Positions 54,664-64,000 of a stretch of 64,000 nucleotides of DNA are shown here, in pieces. Source of the stretch: Tupaia tana. Lineage: Eukaryota; Chordata; Mammalia; Scandentia; Tupaiidae. The notes below the pieces were generated by a model. The model saw only the letters and a list, made by a program, of their open reading frames with translations, was not told the origin of the DNA and did no database searches. Within the stretch, counting starts at the first letter, position 1; every line of letters begins with the position of its first letter. Both the position numbers and the translations under genes were made by a program. The DNA is taken from positions 76,170,041 through 76,234,040 of the forward strand of contig JAKSZU010000009.1 in NCBI GenBank assembly GCA_026018925.1, read 5' to 3'.

Positions 54664-56412
54664 ATTGATTTTTGTCAATGGTGAGAGGTAAGGGTTCAGA
54701 TTCATCTTTCTGTAGGTGGAAATCCAGTATTTTCAGCACCATTTGCTGAAGAGGTTTTCCTTTTCCCACAGGATTGACTTGTTCCCCTTATCAAAAATCA
54801 GTTGACTGTATGTTTGGGAATTTATTTCTGGGGATTCTATTCTGTTCCATTGGTCCAAGTGTCTGTTTCTGTGCCAGTACATGCTGTTTTGATTACCACA
54901 GCTTTGTAGTATATTTTTGGGTATCGGAATGAGATGCCTCCCACTCCACTCTTCTTGTGTAGGATCGCTTTGACAATACAAGGTCTTTTATGATTCCAGA
55001 CAAATTTTATGATTGTCTTTTCTAGATCTGTGAAGAATGTGTATGGTACTTTGATTGGAATTGCATTAAATATGTAGATTAATTTGGGTAGAATTGCCAT
55101 TTTGATTATATTAATTCTTCCAATCCAGGAACATGGGATGCTTTCCACTTTTTTGTGTCATTTTTAATTTCTATTTTTAACTTCTCGCAGTTTTCCTTGT
55201 GAAGGTCTTTAACTTCTTTGGTTAGATTTAGTCCTAAGTATCTTATACGTTTTGTGGCTATGGTAAATGGAATTATTTTTTTCAGTTCTATCTCAGTCTG
55301 CCTGTTGTTCATATAGAAATGCTATACATTTCTGGATGTTGATTTTGTATCCTGAAAATTTACTGTATCCATGTATGACTTCCAGGAATTGTTTCCTGTA
55401 TACCATTGGGTTTCTATGTATACAATCATGTCATCTGCAAATAGAGAGAGTTTCACCTCTTCTTTGTTTTTTAGAATGCCTTTTATTTTATTCTCTTTTG
55501 TGATTGTGTTGGCAAGGGCTTCCAGTACTATGTTGAAAAGCAGTGGTGAAAGTAGGTATCTTTGTCTTGTACCCATTTTTAGTGGAAAACTTTCAGCTTT
55601 TCTCCATTCAGGATGATGTTCCCTGTGGGTTTTTTCATAGATACCTGTTATTGTTTTGAGAAATTACCCTTCTGTGCCGATATTGCTGAGAGTCTTGATA
55701 ATGAAGGGATGTTGTATCTTATCAAATGTTTCTTATGCATCAATTGATATGATCATATGGTTTTGATCTTTCTTTCTCTTAATATGGTGTATTACATTTA
55801 TGGTTTTACATATGTTGAACCAACCTTGCATTCCTGGAACAAAGCCTACCTTATTGTGATGTATAATCTTTTTTATAAGTGATTGGATTCCATTGGCTAG
55901 TATCTTGTTGAGAATCTTTGCATTTATAGTCATTAGAGATACTGGTCTATAGTTTTCCTTCCTTGTCCTGTCCTTATCTATTTTAAGGATAAGGGTGATG
56001 GAGGCTTCTTAGAATGAATTAGGGAGAGTTTATCCCTTTTGGATCTTTAGAAATAACTTGAGCAGTATGAGGGTTAACTCCTCTTTGAACGGTTTGCAAA
56101 ATTCTGACATGAAGCCATCAGGAGCAGGGCTTTCCTTTGTTGGGAGGTTATTTATTACTGATTCAAACTCCTTGGCTTGTTATGGGTCTATTCAAACTAT
56201 CTATATCTTCCTGGCTCAATCTACATAGATTATATGTATCCAGGAATTTGTCCATCTCATCTAGGTTTTCTTGTTTCTTGGCATATAGCTGTTCATAGTA
56301 TCCTCTAATGATGTTTCGTATTTCTACTATGTCTGTTGTTATATTGCGTGCTTCATTGCAGATTTGATTTACCTGGTTCTTTTCTCTCTTCTTTTTAAAA
56401 GGTATCACTAGA

Positions 56413-56869
56413 TGACTGCAGTAAGCTATATAGCCCCAGCTGGGTACTACTTTATAATATGTTCATTCTACTCACTGGGGTTTATGCCTAAAGTCAGACT
56501 TGGGTTCATGTATAGGTATATATCAGCTGTGCTAGCTATTGGATATATTTAGACTAAGTTCATTAGCAAATCAATTAAATGGGGGGGGAAGGCATAGAAA
56601 GCAACCATGGATACCAGAGACAATGTGGGAGGAGGGTGGGACATGGCAGAGGGTGAGGGATAGGGAATCAAGGATGGCAAAACGAAAAACAAAGTATACA
56701 AGACATAAGAATTGGAAAATTATTTGCTGAAAACATGTATGTTGATGTGCTTGATTGAGCCAATACACAGTGTATTTTGTGGAAAATTCATTTGTATGCT
56801 GTAGTGATGTATAGTGAATTAATGTAAAAAATAAATAAATTTAAAAAGAAAAAAAATTAAAAATTAAAA
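56413..56869 (+). mobile_element. Stand-alone ~455-bp 3'UTR-type retroposon
   Basis: A perfect 16-bp TSD AAAAGGTATCACTAGA (56397-56412 and 56870-56885) bounds an insert that starts TGACTGCAGTAAGC and ends in an A-rich tail. The insert contains no ORF2 sequence. It is homologous along its length to the distal module of element m (45099-45543). The last ~250 bp resemble L1 3'UTR; the first ~200 bp are specific to these two copies. A GGTTCA word near 56501 and TAGCCCCAGCTGGG near 56432 are weak Pol III box candidates. Confidence 0.85.
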
Positions 56870-58083
56870 AAAAGGTATCACTAGAGGATTATTGATTTTG
56901 TTTATCTTTTCAAAGAACCATCTTTTACTTTTATTTATTCTTGTATAGTTCATTTATTTTCTATTTCATTTACTTCTTCTCATGTCTTTATTATTTTCTT
57001 TCTCCTGGAGGTTTTTGGATTGTTTTGCAGGTGCTTTTCCTATTCTCTGAGGCATGATGTTAGGTGATCCATTTGCCTTCAGTTCATCTTCTTCTTATAT
57101 GCACTAATTGCTATGAACTTCCCTCTTATGACTGCTTTAACAATGTCCCAAAGATTATGGAAACTTGTGTCCTCATTTTCATTGGCTTTCATGAATATTT
57201 TTATGTCAGTCTTTATTTCTTCAGTAGTTGTGGAGTCATTCATGAGTAGGTTATTTAGTTTCCATGTATTTGAGTAATTTTGAGGATTTTTCCTTATATT
57301 AAAATCAAGTCTACTTCCATCATGGTCGGAGAAGTTGCTGGATATAGTTTCTATATCTTTGAATCTGTAGAGGCTTGCCTTGTGCCCTATCATGTGGTTA
57401 GTCTTTGAAAAAGTTACATGTTGGTGTGAGAAAAAATTATATCTTGTGGTTTTTGGATGGAAAGTTCGATAGATGTCTGTTAAGTCCATTTGATTTATGG
57501 TTTCATTTAGATTCTTTATCTCTTTATCCTTTTTTTGTCTAGATGATCTGTTTAGAATAGATATTGGAATGTTGAGGTCTCTAACAATTAGTATGTTGTA
57601 TCTCTCCTCTTAGATATAACAGTCTTTCCTTTATGTATTTGGGTGCCCCTGTGTTAGGTGCATAGATATTTATAAGCATTATATCTTCTTGATTGATCGA
57701 CACTTTTACTAAAAAATAGTGCCCTTCTTTGTCTCTTTGAACAGTTTTTGTTTTAAAGCCTATTTCATCAGAAATTAGAATCATTACTCAAGCTCTTTCT
57801 TGGTTCCCATTTGCATGGAAACCTTTTTCCAACTCTTCACTTTTAGTCTATGTATGTCTTTATCCATGAGGTGGGTTTCCTGTAGGCAACAGATAGAGGG
57901 TTTCTGTTTTTTGTTTTTTTTTTGTTTTTTTTTTTTTCCATTCTGCCAGTCTATTTCTATTGATTAGAGAATTTAGTCCATTAACATTCAATGTTATTAT
58001 CAGTATTTACAGACTTGTCCCGACTCTTATATTGGCCATTGTCTTGGTTGTCTTTTATTCCTTTATTTCTGGCTCTTCTTTCT

Positions 58084-59010
58084 TTAGTTTTCCTGGAACA
58101 GTACTCTCTTCAGGGTTTCTTGAAGAGCTGGTCTGGTGTTGGCAAATTCTTTCAGATTTTCTTTGCCTGAAAAGATTTTAATCTTCTTTTCCCATATGAA
58201 GGATACTCTTGCAGGAAATAATAATGATTTCGAAACTCTTCCTGTGATAATCACACTGAATAATGTTTCTCTCTTCAAACTGTCAATATGTCTTCCCATT
58301 CTTTCCTTGCTTGCATTGTTTCCAATGAGAGATCCAGTGTTAGCCTGATGAGAGTCAGGCTTTGTAAGTCACTTGTTTCTCTCTTGCCAGTTTTTGTATA
58401 TTGTCTTTATCTGTCATCTTGGCCAGTCTGGCTAAGATGTGCTGTGGGGAAAATCTTCTTAGGTTGACTCTATTTGTGGTACTTTGTATTTCTTGGGTCT
58501 GGATGCTTGGGTGCCTCTCTAGACTTGGATTTTTTTCTTCCAGGATTTCATGGAAGAGATTTACCATGTCCTTATTACTTTCTTCACCCTCTGGGATGTC
58601 AATTATTTAGATGTTTGGGTGTCTAATGGAATCTATTACTTCTAGTATATTGTCCTCATGTTTTTTGTATGTTTTTGTTATTTTCTCAATCTTTTTTGGT
58701 AGTTTTTTCTAGGTCAGTGGTTTTATCTTCTACATCAGGGATTCAATCTTCAGTACGGTCTAATTGACTTTTAATACTTTCAAAAGAGTTTTTGATTTTC
58801 TGTGTTACAGACTTCATCTCTAATAGTTCCATCTGATTCTTTCTCAGAGTGTCCATTTCTTCTTTAATATTATGGAGTGACTTCCTAATCTTCTTTAGTT
58901 CATTGTGTCTTTTCTCTTCTAACTAATATAATTTGTTCACCATGAATGTTCTAAATTCTTTCTCTGATATTTTGGTAACTTCCTTTTTGTTTTTGAAAGA
59001 TGGAGGGACA
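58084..59010 (-). pseudogene. L1 ORF1, element o
   Basis: Reverse of ORF1. Open pieces 58084-58299 (C-terminal) and 58355-58567 (RRM region; VNLFHEILEEKNPSLERHPS) match the intact ORF1. Stops and frameshifts throughout. Confidence 0.75.
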
Positions 59011-59795
59011 TTACTCTGTTCTTTGTATGGAGACATATTTTCTGGCTTATTCTGACCTGAGGCTCTTCTTCTACTTCTAGCCATTGGAAGATGTATTCAC
59101 TTTTGAATATCTCTTAGGAGAACATTTTTTCAGCTAGGAGCAAGTGTGTTTCCCATTTTCTGTGGATTTATATGTGCTGAAGTCTCTCTTCTCTTGTTTT
59201 TAATAATGTGGTCTCAAGAGGTGTACTCTATTCAGGTGTCTGAAGAGCAGTATCTCCTTTTTCACAGGTGGTTCAGTACAAGGGAGGATCCCAGGGAGCC
59301 TTATAATACTATGGAATTTCAGAACTGTGATTCTAGACCTGTGTAGTTCCTCTGGCAGGGTGGAGGATGAGGAAGAGAGGATAATATAAAAGGGAAGAAA
59401 AGAGTACTGAAGAAAATAAAGAAAAAGTCACGTGCTGCATTCTGCTGCAGAGCAAGGTCAGTCTGTGGGGAAAGGAGGAGTAGGGAATTAAGAAAAGAAA
59501 AAAGAGGGACATGGTGGCGCTTGCCCTATGGCAAAAACCTATGGAGGCTGGAGGATTGCGGCATCGAGTCTATCTCACTCTCTCTCTCTGTCTCTCTCGA
59601 CGAGCGCACTTTTTTTTTTTTTTTTAAATAAGAAAAGAAAGAAGAGCAAAGAAAAAAATAATAAACCTGCCTACCTTTATAAGGGGGAGGGTCCTGGGCT
59701 TGGAGGGAGAAGGACAGTGATGCCACTGCCTCAATGTCCCTTGCTGGCCACGGGCCTGGAGATGGAACTGGAGATCTGGTGCAGAGTGAAGGCCA
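59010..59795 (-). promoter_or_regulatory. 5'UTR of element o
   Basis: Follows ORF1 of element o to its 5' end. Contains TCAGTCTGTGGGGAAAGGAGG and GAATTAAGAAAAGAAAAAAG blocks comparable to the 5'UTR of element a. A small insert at 59503-59625 interrupts it. Promoter role inferred. Confidence 0.45.
59503..59625. mobile_element. Rearranged SINE-like insert with T tail
   Basis: Flanked by AATTAAGAAAAGAAAAAAG (59484-59502) and AAATAAGAAAAGAAAGAAG (after the T-run). Inside, the words TTGCCCTATGGCAAAAACCT (normally the SINE 3' end) precede GGAGGATTGCGGCAT and CTCTGTCTCTCTCGACGAGCGCAC (normally internal), so the order is permuted. A T16 run closes the right end instead of an A tail. A CATGGTGGCGC…GGAGGCTGGAGGAT resemblance to 7SL RNA is noted but weak. 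Confidence 0.5.
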
Positions 59796-60707
59796 GTCTG
59801 GAGTTGGTAAATTCTATGAGGTTTTTTCTTTTTCATCTGAGAACATTTTTATCTTTTGTTTCCCATATGAAGGATAATCTTGCCAGTGATAGTATCCTTG
59901 GTTGAAATTGCTTTTCATTTAACAGTTTGTATATATTTCCCCATTCTTTCCTTCCATGCATTGTATCCAATGAGAGGTCCGGTGTTAGCCTGATAAAATA
60001 GGCTTTGCAAGTGATTTGACATTTCTCTCTTGCCAATCTTAGTTTATTGTCTTTTTCTGTGGTTTTAGCCAATCTGGCTATGATGTGCCATGAAGAAGAT
60101 CTTCTTGGATTGAGTCTATTTGGAGTTCTTTGTATTTCTTGGGTCTGAATGCTTGAGTGCTTCTCTAGACTTGGAATATTTTCTTCCAGGATTTCATGGA
60201 ATAGATTATCAATGCCCTTATTAGTTTCTTCACCTTCTAGGATACCAATTATTTGGATGTTTGGGCATTTCATGGTATCTAGTATTTTTCATATAGTATC
60301 CTCATTTTTCTTAGTTATTTTCTCAGTATTTTTGATAATTTTTTTCTAGTTCAGAAGTTTTATCTTCTACTTCTGAACTGAGATCTTCTGCATGGCCTAA
60401 CCTGCTTTTAATGCTTTTGAGGGAGGTTTTGATTTTCTGTATCACAGCCTTCATATCTAATATCATTTTTTATGGTGTCCAATTCTTCCATATGATGGAA
60501 GGACTTCCTCATCTCTTTGAGCTCAATTTCTCTTCTCTCTTGCATCTCATGTAGTTTAGTTGCCTTAAAAATTCTAAATTCTTTTTCTGACATTTTAGTA
60601 ATATCCTCTAACTTTCCCCTACATGGAGACAAGTTACAGTATTCTCTTATTGGAGATGCATTATTTGATTCTCTCATCTTTGAGGATATTCTCTGATTTT
60701 TAGTCAC
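59796..60707 (-). pseudogene. L1 ORF1, element l
   Basis: Reverse of ORF1. An open piece of 146 codons (59833-60273) spans the RRM and C-terminal domain (CPNIQIIGILEGEETNKGID, NPRRSSSWHIIARLAK, EKQFQPRILSLARLSF). The N-terminal part (60408-60707) has the MSEKEFRIFKATKL block. Its own C-terminus lies across element o at about 51960-52007. Broken. Confidence 0.8.
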
Positions 60708-61570
60708 TTGGTAATGTATTCACCTTTGGTTTATTTGTTGGAAAAGGATTCTGTAACTGTGAGCTTGTGAGTTTCTCTTACAGTGAAATAATTTGGTGCT
60801 ATTTTCTCCTTTCTATTGTGCCCTTCAGTGTGATTATCACAGGAAGAGTTTTGAAATCAGGCTTTTGCAGATGAGTTTCGCTCTTTTTACAAGCAGTAGA
60901 GTGACGGGCAAGGAATTATCTAAATCTCACAATATTCAGATGTTTAGCTACTATGCACCTACACTTCTCTAGGCATTGGGTAAGGGTTGAACAGTAAAAT
61001 AAGAAAGTATGGTAAAAGAAAAAGAAAGTAGGAAACAGAAATCGGAAGAAAAGGCAAAGGAAGAAAAAGAACTAGAACAAAAAAATTTTAAAAAAGCAGA
61101 GAACATGTTGCAAAAAAATTAAATTGAGTTAAAAATTGAAAACTGCATGACACACTTGTGCATTGTGCAAAAAAGGCAGCAGAGGCAGAGATGGAGATAA
61201 CTGCAAGGATTCTGTCCTAGGTGAGGGAAGAAGAAACAAATTAGCAAGAGAAAGGCAGAAGGAAGTGGACATAAAGCTGTTTTTTAAAATAGAAAAAGAA
61301 TTAGAAGAGAAAGTAAAAGACAAGGAGGGGAGAGAAATTTTGCCTACCTGACTAGCACTGGGGTCTGGAGAAGGGACACTGGCTGGGGGAGATTCACAGC
61401 TGTGAAACTGAACCCAGAAATGGCAGCATAGGCAGAGATAGAGATACCTCAAGGATTGTGTCCTGAGAGCACTGGGGGCTGGATGGGGAAACCCTGTCTG
61501 GGGAGCTTGACAGCCATGAAGCTGAACCCAAAAAGAGCAGCAGAGGCAGAGATGTAGATGCCCACCCATA
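60708..61570 (-). promoter_or_regulatory. Monomeric 5'UTR of element l
   Basis: GCAGCAKAGGCAGAGATRKAGAT-type words occur near 61176, 61423 and 61538, and CACTGGGGNCTGGA near 61357 and 61469, indicating monomers of roughly 115 bp at the 5' end. Promoter role inferred. Confidence 0.55.
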
Positions 61571-61874
61571 CTTCCTCATTTATCTAGACAATTTCTACCC
61601 ATTGTTCAAAAGTCAGGGTCTCTTATTTCCACTTTGTAGGTTACTTCCTAAAATCGCAGAAAGAGCTGTTTCCTCTATGTTCCTCCTTGTGTTTGTGATT
61701 TTTATGCAATTCTTTTTAGAGTGGATCACATTTTATTTTGATTATTTGTTCATATTTATGTTCTTCTAGGACATGGCAAACTCTTGAGAACAAGAAACAT
61801 GTCTTACTCATCTTTGCATTTTCAGTGACTGTTATTGTATTTGCTATATAATCTATAATGAAGAAACAATTTCT
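61571..61874. other. Unique sequence
   Basis: No recognised repeat or coding signal. It flanks the 5' end of element l. Confidence 0.35.
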
Positions 61875-62250
61875 GTGCCTCTGTTTACTAATATGTAAAA
61901 CTGGGGTTAAAAATAGTAAGTATCTCTTATGGCTATATTTTAAAAATAATCATTTTATTTAACTTTATTTACTTTTTAATATTTAACTTTATTTATTTAC
62001 TTATTTTTTAATTTGACAAGAGAGAGAGATAAAGAGATAGAGAAGAGAGAGACTGAGAAAAGCAAGCCAACAGATCTGGGACGCAAATCGTGGTCAGCCA
62101 AGTGAGAATACAGCGTCCCTAACAACCATGCCACCTGCTGGACCCTCTTATTGCTATTTGGATAAATAAGTAAAATAATGTATATATAAAGTACTTAGAA
62201 CAATGTCTGAAATATAGTAAGTGCCCAATAAATGTTGATCATATTAATTA
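61875..62250 (+). mobile_element. MIR SINE 3' part, split by a SINE
   Basis: GTGCCTCTGTTTACTAATATG, TAAAACTGGGGTTAAAAATAG before the insert, then AAAGTACTTAGAACAATGTCTG and AAGTGCCCAATAAATGTTG after it. This is the typical MIR 3' end (cctcatctgtaaaatggg…gcacttagaacagtgcctggca). Confidence 0.75.
61937..62143 (-). mobile_element. Old tRNA-derived SINE inside MIR
   Basis: Reverse copy with T-rich end, GA tract, GATCTGGGACGCAAATCGTGG and ATGCCACCTGCTGGACC. TSD CTCTTATGGCTAT (about 61924) against CTCTTATTGCTAT (about 62144). Confidence 0.8.
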
Positions 62251-62251
62251 C

Positions 62252-62495
62252 TTTTTATTTCTTTCATGAGAGAACATGAGAGAGAGTATGTGGTGAGAGA
62301 GAGAGAGAAATATACTTGACTGGGTTTGGTCATGTTGCACTCTCCCTCCCCTAGCCTTCCAGCTAGTCAGAATGTTGGGTGCATGCTCATTGTGTTTTAA
62401 GTTGAACTGCAATCAAAACCTTTGGTCAAACAGCACTTCCATCACTGCAGTTAAATACATTACTGCCCATTCTCAGGCTGGGCCAATCATTGTTA
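62252..62495 (-). mobile_element. Old SINE of the second type
   Basis: Reverse copy with GA tract (62265-62310), CATGTTGCACTCTCCCTCCCC, GGTGCATGCTCATTGTG, TTAAGTTGAACTGCAATC (B-box region), and a GCTGGGCCAA end. Similar in plan to 28460-28722. Confidence 0.5.
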
Positions 62496-62584
62496 TTAAT
62501 ATCAGCATCACTATAATTATTACATTGTTTCTGAATAAGCCAGATACAGAAAAAACAAAAACTACACGGACCCATACATAAAAG

Positions 62585-62790
62585 GAATGTAAAATTGTCA
62601 AACTCACAGAAGTAGAGAGTAGAAAGGTAGTCAGCAGAGATTAGGAGGAGGAGGAACAGAAAGATATTAATCAAAGTTTCAGTTATGCAAAATGAATAGA
62701 TACTAGAGATCTCCTGTACAACATAGTAACTGTAGTTAACAATACTGTATTGTATACCTTAACATTTGCTAAAAGGGTAGATTTTTTTTG
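62585..62790 (+). mobile_element. Ancient L1 (L1MA/MB-type) 3' end
   Basis: CTCACAGAAGTAGAGAGTAG, then CATAGTAACTGTAGTTAACAATACTGTATTG and TTTGCTAAAAGGGTAGA match the conserved 3'UTR of old mammalian L1M families. Confidence 0.7.
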
Positions 62791-63032
62791 AAAATGCCAC
62801 ATTTTATTTTTCTATATAATTTCTTGCATTTATATCTTGTATAACAACTATTTTTTGAGATTGTGGAATTTATTAGAATATTGAGTTTTCAATTTTAAAT
62901 TAATTTAATTTAATTTTTATTTACATTTATCACTATATATCTTTACAGTGTACAACATGGTTTTTCCTAGCATATACATGGTGCATTAGTTAAGTCTAAG
63001 ACATTACCACATACACTATAATCCATAGATAA

Positions 63033-63295
63033 TTTTTTTTTTTGGAGAGGTTTTTACTATAGGGCGCGTACACTCGCCAGACAGACAGAGAGAGACAGAG
63101 AGACAAAAAGTGAGAAATCACCCCCCAGGGGGGATGGCCACGCCTCAATCCCTTCTCCTCCGTTCTCCTCTCAGGATCTTGGGCACACACACACGCGCGC
63201 CCGGCGTGAGCTTTAAGCCACCAAGTCCGGGACACGGACCGTGGTCGATTACATGGGAGTCCGGTGACATAGCCATTACGCTAACTGCTGGTCCC
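63033..63295 (-). mobile_element. Young tRNA-derived SINE
   Basis: Reverse full-length copy, CpG-rich (GGGCGCGTACACTCGCC, CACGCGCGCCCGGCG) with the palindrome intact and CTAACTGCTGGTCCC end. Confidence 0.95.
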
Positions 63296-63331
63296 TATAG
63301 CTTTTCATTTTCTTTCTATTAAAGGCTTTGT

Positions 63332-63596
63332 GAGACCAGCAGTTAGCGTAATGGCTATGTCGCCGAACTCCCATGCAGCTGACTGCGATTGGAATTCCGG
63401 ACCTGGTGGCATAAAATCACACCGGGTGCATGTGTATGCCTGTCCAAGATCTTGAGAGGAGAATAGAGGAGAAGGGATTGTAGTGTGGCCATCCCCCCTG
63501 GGGGGTGATTTCTCGCTTTCTACCTCTCTGTCTCTCTCTGTCTTTCTGGCGAGCGCTTGCGCCTTATAGCAAAAGCCTCCCCCCCCCCCAAAAAAA
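63332..63596 (+). mobile_element. Young tRNA-derived SINE
   Basis: Plus copy 36 bp from the previous one. TSD AAAGGCTTTGT at 63321-63331 and 63597-63607. A-box TTAGCGTAATGG is intact; the B box reads GATTGGAATTCC. Confidence 0.95.
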
Positions 63597-64000
63597 AAAG
63601 GCTTTGTTTGTTTTTTCCCTTGATCCTTTCCCTTCTGGCCTCTATTGCACACCATCTCCTTTACTGTCTCCAGTATCTATAGTTGCATTTGCTGCTATTA
63701 TACTTTCCAATCTTTCAATTTCTTATAATGCAGATGTTCACTATATTTATTAAGTGAGGATATACAATGCCCATCTTTCATAGTCTGATTTGCTTTGCTT
63801 AGCATTAAATATTCTATATTAGTCTACTTTGTATCAAATGTCAGGATCTCATTGCTTTTTTAATGGCTGAGTAGTATTCCATATTGTATTAATGCAACAG
63901 TTTTATCCACCCAGTCATCTCTTCTTGGACATTTGCTTAAATTATGTATCCTAGCGATTGTGAATTATGCTGCAATAAACACAGATGTGCAAGTGTTTTT

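Larger units (their letters stand above)
52385..58000 (-). pseudogene. L1 ORF2, element o
   Basis: The longest surviving open pieces are 54837-55148, 55322-55576 and 57079-57489. The catalytic block near 55440 reads LFADDM, so both aspartates are kept. Endonuclease words are visible near 57300-57420 (SDHDGSRLDF, NHMIGHKASLYR) and NIYAPNTGAPKY near 57665. Four insertions and numerous stops make it nonfunctional. Confidence 0.82.
52008..59795 (-). mobile_element. Full-length L1 (element o) inserted in ORF1 of element l
   Basis: Sense order: 5'UTR (59795-59010), ORF1 (59010-58095), ORF2 (about 58000-52385), 3'UTR and T-rich tail (52384-52008). Host sequence GTCTAGAGTTGGTAAATCCAT (51987-52007) recurs as GTCTGGAGTTGGTAAATTCTAT (59796-59817). 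It holds further insertions: 52583-53738, 54080-54226, 54590-54663, 56413-56869 and 59503-59625. Both ORFs are broken. Confidence 0.85.
44655..61570 (-). mobile_element. Host L1 of the nested stack (element l)
   Basis: Minus-strand L1 now in four pieces: ORF2 44655-45098, ORF2 48152-48905, ORF2 N-terminal/endonuclease and spacer 50806-52007, then ORF1 and 5'UTR 59796-61570. Elements m, n and o plus a SINE sit between the pieces, each with duplicated host sequence at its ends. The 3' end of this L1 (beyond 44655) is missing, presumably by deletion. Confidence 0.82.
62895..64000 (-). mobile_element. L1 3' end running off the window (element s)
   Basis: Reverse 3'UTR (T-rich AATTTAATTTAATTTTTATT, TATCACTATATATCTTTACAG), ORF2 C-terminus from about 63760 (AATGGCTGAGTAGTATTCC, GAATTATGCTGCAATAAAC). 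Two SINEs interrupt the 3'UTR. It continues beyond 64000. Confidence 0.85.

Noticed and set aside
59503-59625. Calling this a 7SL/Alu-type SINE outright
   Set aside because: The similarity to 7SL is short and is equally explained by rearranged pieces of the local tRNA-derived SINE.

Overview
The window is intergenic DNA from a placental mammal. It is AT-rich and has no recognisable host protein-coding exon, no rRNA and no functional tRNA. Almost all of it is retrotransposon sequence: LINE-1 (L1) in both orientations, about 30 copies of a tRNA-derived SINE, and older MIR, MaLR-LTR and ancient L1 relics. The young SINE starts GGGACCAGCAGTTAGCGTAATGG, has A-box and B-box-like motifs, a CT-rich tail domain with a CCCCCCTGGGGGG palindrome, and a poly-A tail. 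It is not Alu, B1, B2, carnivore SINEC or ruminant Bov-tA. A colugo (Dermoptera, CYN-type SINE) would fit, but that is a guess from memory and was not tested.

Layout. 1-1.2 kb: an unclassified repeat and an old SINE. 1.2-8.15 kb: a near full-length minus-strand L1 carrying three SINEs and a small retrocopy. 8.2-12.4 kb: low-repeat DNA with LTR-like relics, a truncated L1, and a clean solo ERV LTR (11755-12392) with a 6-bp target-site duplication (TSD). 12.7-17.5 kb: a MIR, a truncated L1 with two SINEs, and a 5'-inverted (twin-primed) L1 that splits an old SINE. 19.1-21.1 kb: a minus-strand L1-like element with ORF1 but no ORF2. 21.5-27.3 kb: a full-length plus-strand L1 with a perfect 19-bp TSD. 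27.4-38.4 kb: older DNA with SINEs, MIRs, a MaLR LTR, ancient L1 and microsatellites. 38.4-43.8 kb: a plus-strand L1 with an internally deleted ORF1. 44.65-61.6 kb: a nested stack in which one old minus-strand L1 is interrupted by an ORF2-less half-L1 (HAL1) with a fully open 333-codon ORF1 and a 125-bp monomer promoter array, by a second ORF2-less element, and by a complete L1 that itself contains four further insertions. 61.6-64 kb: MIR, SINEs, ancient L1 and the 3' end of another L1 running off the window.

The parts relate as a parasite community. L1 ORF2 supplies endonuclease and reverse transcriptase. The SINEs, the ORF2-less HAL1-type elements, a separate ~455-bp 3'UTR module and short mRNA 3'UTR retrocopies all carry L1-style hallmarks (poly-A, TSD). 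The best candidate for something under-described is the HAL1-type family at 45.1-48.15 kb, with its monomeric promoter, intact ORF1 and doubled 3'UTR module. Boundaries were read by eye; TSD-defined ones are good to a few bases, others to about 10-50 bases.
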